This document shows, one piece after another, positions 41,961-54,350 of a stretch of 64,000 bases of DNA. The stretch is taken from positions 2,294,001-2,358,000 of the forward strand of contig WHUZ01000002.1 in assembly GCA_015179045.1 (NCBI GenBank). Direction: 5' to 3'. Every line of letters begins with the position of its first letter. Position 1 is the stretch's first letter. Under the pieces are notes generated by a model, which was given only the letters and a program-made list of their open reading frames with translations, was not told where the DNA came from and did no database searches. The translations under genes and the position numbers were made by a program. Source of the stretch: Kalaharituber pfeilii (Eukaryota > Ascomycota > Pezizomycetes > Pezizales > Pezizaceae).

Positions 41961-44279
41961 TATGTTATGTAACATTCTGGCTCATCAGCTGACTTGGCTG
42001 ATCTGCTAACTATAGCAACTCACAACTCCAACCTCTCGCCTTCTGCCTGATTTTCGAATGGAATAAATGGCCACGGCATGAACCAATGAATTGATCATCA
42101 TGAATACTAAACCTCTACAGCTAGAAGGCACACTATTTCACAGGTTTAATCCATCTTAGAACTCATATTAGATGCTGGCGTCAATGAAATACATACTATG
42201 CCGCCATGCCAGGCTAGAGATCTCGCGGCAGAGTATGCAACAGACTAAATTGAATTGTACAGCATCCCCCACTTATTGAGCAAGGACTACCATATTCCTC
42301 GTTAAAGGAGACGCACATACGCCCAATTTAAACTTGGATCTGGGGTAGACGGTTTCTGACAGATAGTTTTACCATCGACCTTCCATGCAGCCTTCCATGC
42401 ATGTTTGATGCCAGAATCAACGATTCCTTGTCAGAGCTTTCCCCAATGTACTGCCTATAAAACACTTAAATTGCAACGCCAGGGGGCTATTGTGCTGTGA
42501 AATGTTCGACATTATGATAGTCTCCTAACCAGGTTGGACATGCCGATTAATAGAAATCGTGTTTCGAGCAAAGCTTTACCCCGTATTCTGGTAAGATGTT
42601 CCTGGCTTAGGCTTCCATTTTGGTTGAAATCGGCCCTTGAAAGAAAGAGAACCCTCCCACAGTACTTTCCTACTACCAAGAAGTACCTAACCTCCTTAGG
42701 CACCTCTTGCCTATTTTGATTCCCTCTAAATAAATTAGACCCTAGCATGCCTATCTATGAATTACATACTTATTCCGATATAGCAACGACGTATATACTA
42801 TCACAGCATCGAACCAAGCATCAATCTCGCCGGAGCGTTTAGGGGTCATTGGGGATTTCGGAATTCCAAGAGAAAAGCTTGTTTATTTCTATCGTGTCAT
42901 CCCCCTCTCCACAGGGTGCTTTGGGGCACGTGCACTGTGGTGTTACCCTGTAAAACTTTGCAATCCTGCAAATAGTCTGTCTTGGGTTACGTACGTATAC
43001 GAAGGAGAAAAAAAAAGGGCAAGTTTACTGTAAGAAATGTAAGCATGTAGCAGTATAGGCTCAATTAGGCATGCCTCGCGCCGGATTGAACCCAGCCACG
43101 TGCCATGATCGTTCCCATGCCGACGTTATCTACTAATAACTCAACATCTGTCATACCGTAGGGTTATTTATGAACGTCGCTGCTGGCGCTGCCGGAGCTG
43201 GCGATGCTGGTGTTGCTAGCAATGGAGCTGCTATTCTGCCGATAGGTTCGAGAGATCTAGCTAGATATTCGATGTCAAGAATGAAACTGACCTACACCTG
43301 GCTAAAGTGGAATGCTGTGGTCTCTAGAGGTGAAGGCAACCACAAGTGCCCATGGGTAGGTGTAGAATTGAGGGCCCCAGGTTCAATTCTAAGCAGGGGA
43401 AGAGGGTCGTCCAGCATCCTGTATTGCTCCAGTTCCATATGGTCAAACCCTAATGGAATCATAGCAATCTGTTTCAATTTATGGTCGTTTTCCTCTACTG
43501 TATAGACAAGTATTCAGAATTCACGATATCATATGAGAGTTGAACTCCTCCTTCTAGCATATGAAGAATCGCCATTATGTACATACTACGGACGGAGACT
43601 ACATACGACTGGTCATTTGATATTTTTAGATTTCAGAGCCTTAATTTAAAGTACATTCTACGCTACTTATTTAGCTAACGTACTGTGGAGGAATTTCTTC
43701 GACAAGAGAGAACTTCTGTATTGCCAGTGTAGGTTGATCAGAGCAGAACCTCCGTCCACCCCCCCTTGTCACATATATACAGGACATACAGGATACAACC
43801 CCCCCCCCCACCCCATCCCACCCCCACCCCCCGTGCTCCTCGCAACTCCCCCCTCCAGTAACCGCGTACGTGTACACCGCCACAGTACATTGGTTACGAG
43901 ACTAACGTACATCCACTCTCTTTCGTCTATGCCGAAGTAAACCTTTTGGGTGCACTTGTCTTGTCAATTGCAATAACATAGCTGTGATCTCGCAGGTACC
44001 AGCTCCAGAAATTAAGACTGTCTCAAACCTCCGTAGGAATGTAGCTGCACTTTAGCGGTGGATTTTGCCTCATCAACATCAAATCTTGGAGCCGCTGATC
44101 GCAGCTGCTGACTCAGCATAAACCAGTACCCCCGTCTCTTCCCCCCCATCAGGGGCCATGATACCATGGCGAGACGACAACCTCCGGCTCGCACCGAACT
44201 CCATTGAATACCTTCCAAGACAAAACTCAATCGCACGCCTTGCCGCCCCAGCCAGAATTCATCATCCAGTCCAGCAACG

Positions 44280-45112
44280 ATGTCAGGAAACCGAGAGTCG
44301 CTGTAAGACCCCCCCCTCTCCCCTACTATTTTCCCATCCTCCTCGCTTGCCCATAACTTCATCCCCGATTCACATCCATCAATTCCTTCGGAAATATGCT
44401 AGTCATGTGCATAGGGATTGATGTTCATGCTGTGTGTAGCTTCCACCAGACAGTCCTGGTCGACAAAACGCCGCTACCGGATAGTATTCCGAAGGTTGCA
44501 GAAGTCGGCGCTACCTCTGCGCCTTTGATGAGCGCCAGCTTCTTTATCGGGGATAGGTGCGGGCCGTACAATGATGATTACATGCTGTGCAAGCACGAGG
44601 CAGGAGGGAAGGGAGAAATGGAGTGTTTGAAGGAGGGGAGGAGGGTTACGAGGTGTGCTATATCGGTGTAAGTGCCCTGACCTCTGGCTTCTTAGGTACA
44701 AGTGACTTGAGGGAAGATGGCGGGGAGAAGAGAACAGCCTGCGCCGCTTACTGAAAGAGAAAGCGGAATAGGATGAACACAATCATCTGGCTTGCTCCAG
44801 ACTAGGCTAAGAGTCAACGGTGGATCATAGGCTTGACGACATCAACAAGCATTGCTTGAACGAATTCCGTACGCACTGGGAATGCCTTGACAACAACAAT
44901 CAGCAGCTCTGGAACTGCAGGAAGGAAGAGAAGCCATTAAACGATTGTGTATTCAAGAGCTTGGTTGGTGCTCCCTCGGCTACATTATCATATCCACCCG
45001 ATGCGTAACCCAGTTGACAGAAGACATAAAATAGGGCCTTCGGAAGATTATTCCAGATACTCCGAAGGGCAGGATTCCAATACATGAGCAAGCATTCCAG
45101 AGGTTTAAGTAG
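44280..45112 (+). CDS. Mitochondrial complex I accessory subunit, NDUFA8 type (NUXM/19-21 kDa)
   Basis: Exons 44280-44302, 44440-44667, 44831-44963 and 45035-45112 keep phase and give 153 residues. The protein shows TVLVDKTPLPDSIPKVAEVG, a stretch present in fungal NDUFA8 homologues, and four CX9C motifs (CGPYNDDYMLC, CLKEGRRVTRC, CLNEFRTHWEC, CRKEEKPLNDC). These form two disulfide-linked helical hairpins imported by the Mia40 pathway. The last exon supplies IIPDTPKGRIPIHE, without which the protein would stop early. The subunit sits on the intermembrane-space face of the respiratory complex I membrane arm, so the organism keeps complex I. Confidence 0.93.
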
Positions 45113-48026
45113 GCGCCTTAATGTGAGTAGATTTACAACTAGAAGGCTGCAAACCGTTACATATTGTGATACAGACAAAGGGGTTCTCGGTGAAAAACGG
45201 GCCTATTATGAAGATATATGGGCCAACCGATGATAGTATCAACTCACAAACTTGTATAGAATTGTAATCACTTCAATCTGTATTAAGAAGCTACATCTTG
45301 TGTCGATGAGCAGACCGGCCTGCATTACCTAGTTAGTGTGATGTTGACATTTGAGTTAGAGCAACCACACTATGGACTACTAGTGTAACAGAACATAAAC
45401 TCCGATCGGTTATACAATCCTTTGGCTTGCTCAGAGTATTGTCAGTTTATCAAAGGACGCAAAGCAGAGTGGCTAATAGATGTTCTCGTGCCCAGACTAT
45501 TATTTTCGGCCTCCGCCATGGCTTTTAGCAGACGGTGTCTTTGCTATTATTTCTTGGCAGCACACCGTATCTTAGGCGTTCACAAAATTGCTTAATTCGG
45601 ATATGCACTATTGTACTCAGTAGCTCGCCAAGAAAAAGCCGATCCCTGTCACGTGTTCACCCTTCACACTAACTATACGCCTGACCTGGGCCCCTATCGA
45701 AGCATGTTAACAATATAGCATGATGAGTATGTATTCACATGCATGTCATGAAGTATAGCAAGCCTGGTAGCAACTATGTATTCGCATGCATCTCATGAAG
45801 AATAGCAAGCATGGTGGCAGCATAGTAGCATGATAAGTATGTGCAGCATGGGAGTATTTGAGAACATTAAGCTGGAGAGCCTCCCGGTAGGGAGGCCAGT
45901 CACTGCTAGTTCTTATATGTACTGTTGTTTTCAGTTTTCGTGAAATGCATTCTCTTATCCTCATATCCGCCTTCAATTCACAACAAGAATAACAATAGAT
46001 CTAGCATGCCCACCTATATAATCATACCGTGTATGTATAACTCTCTCAATTACCTCTTCTACTCCTCTATCATGTTGACAAAACCACATAAACTAGAGTC
46101 TTTGACCCTATTAGGGTGCTGAAGTACCTGGGAATGAAACCAAACTTGCGCGTCAGGCTGAACAACGGAGATTTCATTTTTGTCATCTTGCGTTATCTGT
46201 TAGTCAGCTCAGCAGACAATAAGGCTAACAGCTATACAGAGCTATTTCATGATTCATTACTCACGGCAACTACAACCGGCTCCACGCAATGCATCAGCAA
46301 CAACACCTGGAGCGCAGGGCGCTGGGGCACAAACTCGACTCCACAACACGCGATCCCGGTCAGCCACGTTTTCAACGCATGAGTTTGCGCTACTGCGTCC
46401 ACAACGTGGAGGGCGCGGGTACTCTACTTCTTTGTATTATATGCAAAACCAGTCCAACGCCATGAGAACCATAACCGCTGTGCATTGTCAAGTTGCTCCG
46501 ACCAGCACCGATCATGGGAGTGCACTTGCAGTTTTCATGCATTCAGCCGCTGTTCAGCGGCGCTGGAATAAAGGCAGATTGTCTTAAGCACCACGAGACT
46601 ATGGAGTACCCTCAATTGCGCTTACGCCACTAATTCAAACTGGCGCGCTGAGATTTTATCCTCAACTGCATATGTGGTGCAGGATTCGGCGTCTATGCCG
46701 CTGAATTTGTCACACGCAATGAAATTTACTGCCAACTACCGTTAAATTCGCTATTACCCTCAACTAGGTTATCACCGCAGAATTCCACACACGCTGACGC
46801 AATTATGTTTAGCCTGAAAACCACAACACATTAACACCACATCAATGCAATACACCACATACCAATGCATACCATTTCTACTGTCCCTCTCTCCTTTAAC
46901 TTTTGGTTACTGGAAGTTCCATCACTCCAACCAGACCACATCATCCCATTACAAATCCTATCTTGCATGTTTCTATATAGATAAACTTCTTAGATGTTCA
47001 CGCAGGAGACATGTCCCAAGTACTATAGAGTTTTTGGGTTCATACGCACATAGTCGCCACATCCTGCTCATGACTTTCAATGCAAGAATCTACTTAGGTT
47101 CATATTTCATTTTCAAATTATGTGTTGAAAAACACAACTTTGAACCAAGCAGAAACGAAAACATGCCAAAGATGGAAAAAAAAAAAGAGGAATGTAAGAC
47201 CCTCTAAGTCAACCCCTACCCACTCATTCCTGGCCTTTCACAGCAAAACAGGATACCAGGGTAGCGCTCCGGCTTAATTGGGATCGGCCATTGATTTATT
47301 CCCGAATGACAAGGCACAAAGAGCAGCCTTGTGATTAAAATACCCGGGTACCGAAGTACAAGTGAGGTATATTTCAGTTACAGGCTCGCAAGGGTCTGTG
47401 GGTAGGGAATTTGCTGGAGCTGTAATTGGGGGGGTTTGTTGGGTGGGCAGAATTGGTTTAAATAAACTGTCAGTCCAGTGTTTCCTAATGGCTAAATACA
47501 TGTACAACAGTGCATGGTAGTAAAAGCAACAACAAGGCGGGGGGAAGAAAGGCCGTCGTGAACGGAGATGAATGAAGATGTGATGTTGGAGTCAAACAAT
47601 TTGCCAAACGTTTTGCGTTGCAGTCCGATCCTGCTGCCAAGATCTCTGTAGGCGGGCTTGGCGGCAATTCTCATCCATGCTCATGGCTTCATTCTCGATG
47701 TTCTCCGCTAGTCTCGCACGGCACAGTACCACAGCGTCCTTGCTCACTGACAAGCACAAAAGCTGTTGGACAACCTTCTCCTGCGCTCACATACTTACTC
47801 GGATTTGTACGCTGACTTCCCGTGGCAACAGAACGTTTCAATCATGTATCTAACGAGCATACGGCCTCCCCAGTCTCCAGTAACAGCACGGCAGCATATT
47901 CCAACTCGGCATCTCCAAGGTTCGCCCTATCTGTACACTCAAGAAACACGTTGACGATTAAGCTTCCTTATATTTATCTGCCTCCTGAATTGATGATTTG
48001 ACCCTTCGCGTCATTTGACCCCTCTT
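45113..48026. other. Intergenic, short repeats, no supported gene
   Basis: Holds the 47-base tandem repeat at 45729-45822 and a stretch near 46618-46665 that resembles the reverse complement of about 40405-40455 (GCGYTTACRCCACT core). Open frames are short and unlike any family I know. Confidence 0.5.
45729..45822 (+). repeat. 47-bp tandem repeat, two copies
   Basis: Two adjacent copies beginning TATGTATTC and containing CATGCAT and AGCAAGC differ at about six positions; a third, truncated start follows. Confidence 0.7.
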
Positions 48027-49522
48027 ATGCTCCCCACTCTATCCCTCTCCGTCCTCCTTCGCCGTGTCCTCACCAACCGCCACAAGAAACTCCAACCAAA
48101 AGTCCGCTTCATTCCAAGTGGCATTTTTCCCGGAAACAAAATTGTGATCCTTAAGTCTGCGAAGGAGTTTGAGCTCGCTAGGAAGGCTAAGCTCCGAGAG
48201 CATCATAAGCAGAGGCCGTTAACCATCCAGCCGCTTGTTACAGTGATCTTATCATTGGCATATTTCTGGGCAACAGCAGCAAATTTGCAAACACATTATG
48301 GGATACAGATGATGAGGATGAGCGAGCAGGTAAAGCAGGGGTCGCTATACAAGGACTCAGTGGGTGGGGTTGAGGATGGGAAAGTGTCTATGATGAAGAG
48401 GCCGTGGTCCAGGGCCTACACTGCTGAATATTTCACCTATGACGGCAAGAAACCATTTGGCAAACACTACGAGAGGGTGATGGTCGACAACCTCAAGCGT
48501 GCAATCTCGCAATACTGGATTGGGTGCATGCTCCGCATCAAGCGGCTTGCAGCTATCCACGACTGGGTCATCCATCCAGAGGCGCGGGAGTTAGGCATAC
48601 GTATGGTGGAGTCATTGCCCGCTGAGGGGTCAGAGCCTGAGCTCGCGAAAGGGTTGACCGTGCAAGCGAGGGCGGGGAGAAGGAAAAGGATGAAGAAGTT
48701 CGATGAGGTAATTTACGAGGAGCTTACGGATGAGGTGATAGATACCGATTTACATTGGTGGGACTTGGAGCCGTATGCGTACTACAACTTGAAATGGGAG
48801 CAGCATTGGGGCGTGTGGACAGCGAGATTGGCTAGCACTAAGTCCGAATCCAAGACGAGAGAAGAGGATACGACGTATTTGTCGCCGCTTCCCGAGAACT
48901 TCCAATATGTAGTACCCCAACCGACAAGACCGCTTACCGAGAGTACGCCTCTGCCAAAACTGGTCTTTGAGAACCAGGAATCAAGCTACTTTCACCGTTT
49001 GTATTACCAGCATATCTCGCCAATCTCATGGGAACACCAGCAAATGTCAAGATTGCTGCCTGTGCGATGGACGAGAGATTATGCGTATACTGCGGCATGT
49101 GATTTCCGCTGGACAGTGTTTGATCTATATTACCTCGCTTCGCTGAGACGGCATGTGCGGGCGGGGCAGAGGTTAAGAGTAATAGAGGTCAATGAAGGTA
49201 TGGTATGGGAGAAGGCATGGAAGAAGCGGGCAAAGAGGGAAATGGACAGTGCGCTCATTTTGCTGAAAGCTGGGGCATTGATGGTAAGCTCTGAATCAAT
49301 ATCCAGTTGTTTGAAATGTCCTGAAATTGTAATAAATTAATGCTCTAATATGTCGAATATCAGATGGCCGATGCAGATCTCGAATACTTGAAACAGAAGA
49401 TACAGTTTCTTAAAAAACAGATCGCAAAATTTAAGAAAAAAAAAACAAAAAAACAGTCAGCTTTTTCTGGATCTTGGTGATTCTGGACCTCAACCTCCGG
49501 GCGAAGGGGGCTACAACGTTAA
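48027..49522 (+). CDS. Unrecognised protein with one membrane helix and basic N-terminus
   Basis: The ATG at 48027 opens MLPTLSLSVLLRRVLTNRHK, basic and free of acidic residues like a mitochondrial presequence. A single hydrophobic helix follows (PLVTVILSLAYFWATAA), then a Trp/Tyr/Lys-rich domain (KRPWSRAYTAEYFTYDGKK, DLHWWDLEPYAYYNLKW, RDYAYTAACDFRWTVFDLYY). A GTAAGC intron (49284-49363) joins a second exon with MADADLEYLKQKIQFLKKQ, a short coiled coil, and a Lys-run. In frame the protein stops at 49520-49522; a one-base shift at a GGGG run (49498-49501) would instead read through two copies of a 20-residue Gly/Pro repeat to about 49624. I do not recognise the family; a mitochondrial membrane protein is a guess from the N-terminus. 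Confidence 0.65.
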
Positions 49523-49586
49523 TGCCGGTGATCTTGGAAATTTTAGGCCCCAACCTTCGGGCGAAGGGGACCGCAATATTGATGCC
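49475..49586 (+). repeat. Imperfect tandem duplication at the end of the 48-kb gene
   Basis: Two neighbouring copies of about 52-60 bases share GGTGAT, CCTCAACCT/CCCCAACCT, GGGCGAAGGGG and AATGCC/GATGCC. The first copy has four G where the second has three, which decides the reading frame at the protein's end. Confidence 0.6.
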
Positions 49587-49776
49587 ATTTTACAAAAGTG
49601 GGCTAACACTGGGGATGACGACTGATGAGTGGTGAATGTTGGATTGGTTGTTGCTCAGAAGAAAGCTTTTATTATACAAATGCAATGCGGATATCACATT
49701 AGATTATGTACATTGGCACTGAGAATCAAATACATTCATATGATGGCATTAGATGCTAAATGCCATGATCAAAGTA

Positions 49777-51865
49777 CTACTTCCACTCAAAGATGACATC
49801 ATCTACCATCTTCCTGTACTCCTGCTGCTCCTTACTCATGCGAAGAAAGATCTTGTACTTGACCTCTAAAAGTTCCTTCTCACGCTTGTCCTTTGTAGGC
49901 AACACAATATCACCAGGCTTGCTCATTCTGTCAATGATGCCCCAAAGCCCCTCGGTTTCTCCAGTCTCATTTGCACTAGCCGCCTTTGCCCCGAGAATAG
50001 CTGCTCCCAGCACAACTGCAGCATCGATATACCTCGGAATGACTACCGGATAGCCCGTCGCATTAGCAATGAGGGTCATCAGTAGATTGTTCCTACATTG
50101 CCCACCACTCATAAATATACTAGTCACAGTGTGGCCATTCGTATTAAGAGCCTCAATAATGTGACGGGTTTGCAGAGCAATAAATTCCAAAGCGGCGTAG
50201 TACATCAGCGCAAGACTGTCAACACTGGAATCCATGCTTAGACCGACCACTGAGCCACGCATCCGCGGGTCTGCAATAGGGCTACGGTTTCCATGGTAAT
50301 CCCCCACAAGGAAGAAGTGGCGGGCAAGGTAGCTGATCGTTGAGGCTTTGCTTTCCTGTGCAAGCTCTTCAAGTCGATGGTTGAGGTATTCATAGATGTT
50401 TTGCTTTCGAGCCATGGCGGCTTCTTTTGCCTTTTCATATGAGGTATGAGTTGTGACAATGTGGTGAAGTAAGCTTCCTGTAGCAGATTGTCCGCCTTCG
50501 GCCATCCAGAAATTCTCCAGCACAACATCTCGGTATGGGCCCCTATTGCAGTTAGAGACTTCTTGAAATAGCTCTATCAAGATGTACATACCAAATGCCA
50601 GGTACAAACTTGGGTTCCCTAGACATAACAAGATGGCAGGTGCTTGTTCCAGCTACAGCTGCAAGCCTGTGGAAGGCTTGCTCCAGATCATTGGTTTTGA
50701 AACCTTCGGGGATTACATCGCTACCCAGACAGTCCGGCTTTACCCTGGCCCCTACTGTACCAATCCAACCGGCGTATGCATCAATAACTCCACTTCCAAT
50801 TTTAATTCCTGATACAAGGCCAAGTTCAGAAGCGGATTTCTCGCAGAGTGTTCCGACCAATTGTCCAGCTGATAGCATAACGCCATTCTATACGAAACCT
50901 GGAATCAGCTTGCAACTTTGATATGCACAGAAAATACAGATTCCTGTATACCTCGCCATGAACACCACCCATTCTTCGGAAATTGTCTTCTGCTAGCTCT
51001 TGTAGCCCAATTGCAGCAAGGAAGTCCTCCTGCCAGCCTTTGATGCTGCCATCAACACCTACTGGGACGTATGCCTGCTTACATACAGTAGAGCAAAACG
51101 ACCTAGTCTTTTCTCCAGTTGCAATGTGCGTGAGCACATCTGCTAAGTCATAAAAATGACATCGCCTGAAGAGGTCCCTTGGCATATTCTCCTTCAACCA
51201 AAGCACCTTCGGGATTTCCATCTCAATGGACATTGAACCACCCACATATTGGAGGAGTTTATGTTTTGTGGCATTTATTCGCTCAGTTTGGGTGACCGGA
51301 CGCTAGGCCTTAGGTCAATATATTGCAGTGGAATAGACGTTTGGGTGCTTCACTGACATGATCCATCCACACTGTGCACTGTCAGCTATTTTGCCCCATT
51401 ACGATACATGCCAGAGGTATGCTCACAAATCACATTTCTCTTATGATCTGTGAAGTCCGGCCCACATACTGAGATTGGTTCATCTGTGTCGTCGGCAAGC
51501 ACGGCTAGGGAGCAGGTAGCATCACACCCAATGCCTTTTACCTGTTCAGGCTGTATTTTGGCTTCGCGCATGACTTGCTTGCAGCAATAACAGATAGCAT
51601 TCCAGATATCCTCAGTGGATTGTTCCTATGTAAAATAAATTAATGAAACCTGTTAGGACCATCTGGCATTGCGGTTCCTCCATTTCTGCAAGGGATTAAT
51701 CTACTTTAAGGGACATTGAATGATCGTACATAGTAGTCTGCTTTATCATTCCATGTCTTGATGTCCTTTGTAGCGAGAGCTTTTATTTCTCCAGAGTCAT
51801 CGACCAAACATATGCGAGCGGAGCCCGTGCCAACATCTATTCCAAGATAGTAGCTGTCTGACATT
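49777..51865 (-). CDS. FGGY-family carbohydrate kinase (D-ribulose kinase-like)
   Basis: From the ATG at 51865 (MSDSYYLGIDVGTGSARICL) through YYEQSTEDIWNAI, GIGCDATCSLAVL, ILWMDHRPVTQTERINATKH, SMSIEMEIPKVLWLKENM, FYDLADVLTHIATG, SGVIDAYAGWIGTVGA, AVAGTSTCHLVMS, GPYRDVVLENFWMAEGGQSA, IFMSGGQCRNNLLMTLIA and AAVVLGAAILGAKA. These are the FGGY sugar-kinase signatures; the DATCS and MDHR forms point to the D-ribulokinase branch (yeast YDR109C, human FGGY). The enzyme would phosphorylate D-ribulose in the cytosol. LWMDH is encoded largely by a 14-base exon (51371-51358). A longer start 19-20 codons upstream (51924) is open but unlike the family. Confidence 0.9.
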
Positions 51866-52349
51866 ATGCTATAATGCACGCTTGTAAATCTGCCCACTGA
51901 TGGATCAGTTATGATGCTCTCCACCTGATTACGTACTTGGGATTCCCGATGCAGGGACTTAACTTACCAGAAAAATGCTCACAAGAGTATATGATGCAGA
52001 GTCATCGCGGAATTTTTTGGGAATCGGTTCAGAAGGATGAAGATATACCAAGTGCTGGATGCGGCCCGAGTGACATTGCACCACAGCTCCACTGTCCTAA
52101 GAATGGGCAGTACCCCACCACACCCCGCCGCACTGCCGGGACTATGTAATACAAATACCCCCTGGCATACTTTAATCGCAGATTGCTAGGGTATGTGTAT
52201 TTCTGTCTCCCTCTTACTGACTGCTGGCCACCGGTCACACGGGCTGTGTAACCTGTAATACTAGTGATTTATCCCAGACGCGAGTAAGATTCAATAATGC
52301 AGGGCATCTGTGCCACATCTTGTGTCCCCAAGCCGTCGACTCAAATATG
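51866..52349. other. Intergenic, upstream of the FGGY kinase
   Basis: Short frames only. Presumably contains the kinase promoter; nothing further seen. Confidence 0.5.
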
Positions 52350-52351
52350 TA

Positions 52352-53123
52352 CAGTCTACCCTTGCTATACCGGACCTCGCTATACCGGAAACCTTGCTAT
52401 ACCGGATGGCCTCTGGCTGCAACATCAGTACCCCATACAAATCGCCCTTGCTATACCGGACGCCCTAACAATTCCGGACCGGACAGAAACCTCCAGACAA
52501 GTACCCCCCTGTCTCCATACAAATAATATTTGCTATACCGGACGCGCTAATACTAATACATCTTAGACTACTCCATTTCACACTTGGCTGCCACCACTGC
52601 TGTCACTGGTTCTGCTAATGCCGTTGCTACTACTGCTACCATCACTTGCTACAATGTTGTTCGAGTAATGGAAACTGGGCACTTCGTTGCTTCTTGTCAA
52701 AATACCTGACTAAGTAGATACAGCTACTGGTCAGCTTAAAATAATAATTTAGATACCTTGGATATCAAAGTTAAGTTAAAGTACAGTAATCTTACCAATT
52801 CATCTCAAAGATGTTTATCAAATCCATTCAACTTTTCTTCAGCATATTTTGGTTCTAGTCAATGTTTACATATTTGATGCTTCTCAAGCACACTCAAGGC
52901 CCGACAGTTTTCTAGATTTCGTGACTGATGCATATTGATGTCTTTGGCTGGGTGTGAAACAAGTTGATGTTTACTTCGTTCATCTCCTATTTCAGTAATT
53001 ATTTGAATTTACAAAAATTTATTCCCCCCCCTGTCTGCCAAGCATTTTATTCTATACCGGAACCTTGCTATACCGGACGAAAAGTGCCAGATTTTAGGGA
53101 TCCGGTATAGCAAGGGTAGACTG
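52352..53123 (+). mobile_element. Non-autonomous pogo-like DNA transposon (772 bp)
   Basis: Flanked by TA on both sides (52350-52351 and 53124-53125), with a 23-bp perfect terminal inverted repeat starting CAGTCTACCCTTGCTATACC. The motif CTTGCTATACCGGA or a close variant occurs about seven times inside, mostly in the left 200 bases. TA target duplication and a CAG-start TIR with repeated CTNGCTATANCGGA-type motifs are features of the pogo/Tigger branch of Tc1/mariner. No transposase frame is present. The right two thirds (52638-53086) match the 3' end and downstream tail of the FunK1 gene at 2867-3344. Confidence 0.9.
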
Positions 53124-53263
53124 TATGTATGTGGGCAACTTGCAAGCGCGGAAGCCAAGGTTTCTCCATATAGCATAAAAGGTACACAAGACCAAATTGA
53201 CCAAAATCATAGATGCTTTTCACTATAGACTTAGATGCCATATATATGTCAAATGCTCAAAGC

Positions 53264-54350
53264 TTAGTTGGACTTGGCTTTTTCCAAGTCATCAATAAAC
53301 ATTTTCATCAAGTGCTGCATATCATTCGCAGCTTCTCTTCCGCTCTCCAAGACCTCCTCATGATTTGCCTTGCCCAATTCAATTACTTTGTTTAATTCTT
53401 CATCATCTGGCATATCCTCGACCAACAAAGCATCGCCCCGTGGAGTGGGTTCCAGGACCGCACAATTTGTGACAAGACTCATTGCAAGAATTCGCATCCC
53501 AGCATGCCTGGCAACAACGATTTCTGGAACTGTGGACATTCCCACTAGATCAGCGCCAACGAGCCGTAGGAACCTACACTCGGCCCGGGTCTCAAACCTG
53601 ATAATCCTTCATTAGCACCATTCATTTGCAATCCACGGATGGTATACTTACGTAGGGCCAGATACGAAAGCATAAACTCCTTCATGTAAAGCCCGTTTTC
53701 CTCCTACTAGTCCTTGAAGTCTTCTATAGGTCAAGTGGATCTTCTTTCTCAACGCCAAGTCATATGCATCGCTTAGTGCAGGGAACCTGGTGCCGATTTC
53801 TTCGATATTAGGACCACGAAGAGGGTGAGCACCAGCAAATCCTGGAAAATTGATATGGTCATTGAGAACCACAATGTCGCCAACTCTGTATCCTGGGTTC
53901 AAACCACCAGCTGCGTTGGTAACGATAAGAGTTGTCACCCCAAGTTTGTGAAGAACCCGTATAGGGAAGGTTACTTTCTCAATTGAGTGTCCTTCGTAGA
54001 AGCTTCATAATAATAATTAGCTTGAGGATCCTGATGGATAGAGGTGGAATAACGAACTGAACTCTTCCAACCATCAACACAGCTGGTGTTTGCGTTTCGC
54101 CGAGCAGACCAAAGACAAGCTTACCGACATGACCCACCACAGTAGAACTGGCAAAGCCGGGGATATCCGCATAATTAATGGTAACTTGAGGAATAGGTGC
54201 AAGTGTAGCAGCAAGACCACCTAAACCTGAGCCACAGACGATGCCATATTTTGGATGAAGAAGTTCAGAAGGTAACTGGGCTTTGATGGATGCTTCTGCT
54301 TGCTTGATTCTCATCATAATCTCTAATGATGTGAAAGTTGTTTCCGCCAT
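53264..54350 (-). CDS. PNP1: Purine nucleoside phosphorylase
   Basis: Three exons on the minus strand. The ATG at 54350 opens [20 protein letters not shown]; then [34 protein letters not shown] and [20 protein letters not shown] (across the first intron), [54 protein letters not shown] (across the second) and [15 protein letters not shown]. These are the phosphate, purine and ribose contacts of trimeric PNP, which splits inosine and guanosine to base and ribose-1-phosphate in purine salvage. The length, about 310 residues, matches the family. Both introns are GT..AG and the frame is intact. It shares the gap with the pogo-like element, which sits 140 bases past its stop. Confidence 0.95.

Larger units (their letters stand above)
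40098..44279. other. Repeat island without supported genes
   Basis: Holds the perfect inverted repeat at 40659-40965, the minisatellite after it, an AT-rich stretch at 41190-41420, a 25-base direct repeat (41479-41503 and 41516-41540) and a tRNA-like repeat fragment. Several minus-strand GGTTCAA motifs (about 41598, 41939, 43090) suggest decayed tRNA-derived repeats. A plus-strand frame at 43170-43505 begins with an Ala/Gly-rich run but has no support. Confidence 0.6.

Noticed and set aside
44961..45008. Early stop of the NDUFA8-like protein after FKSLVGAPSA
   Set aside because: A 71-base intron leads to a fourth exon encoding IIPDTPKGRIPIHE, as in homologues.
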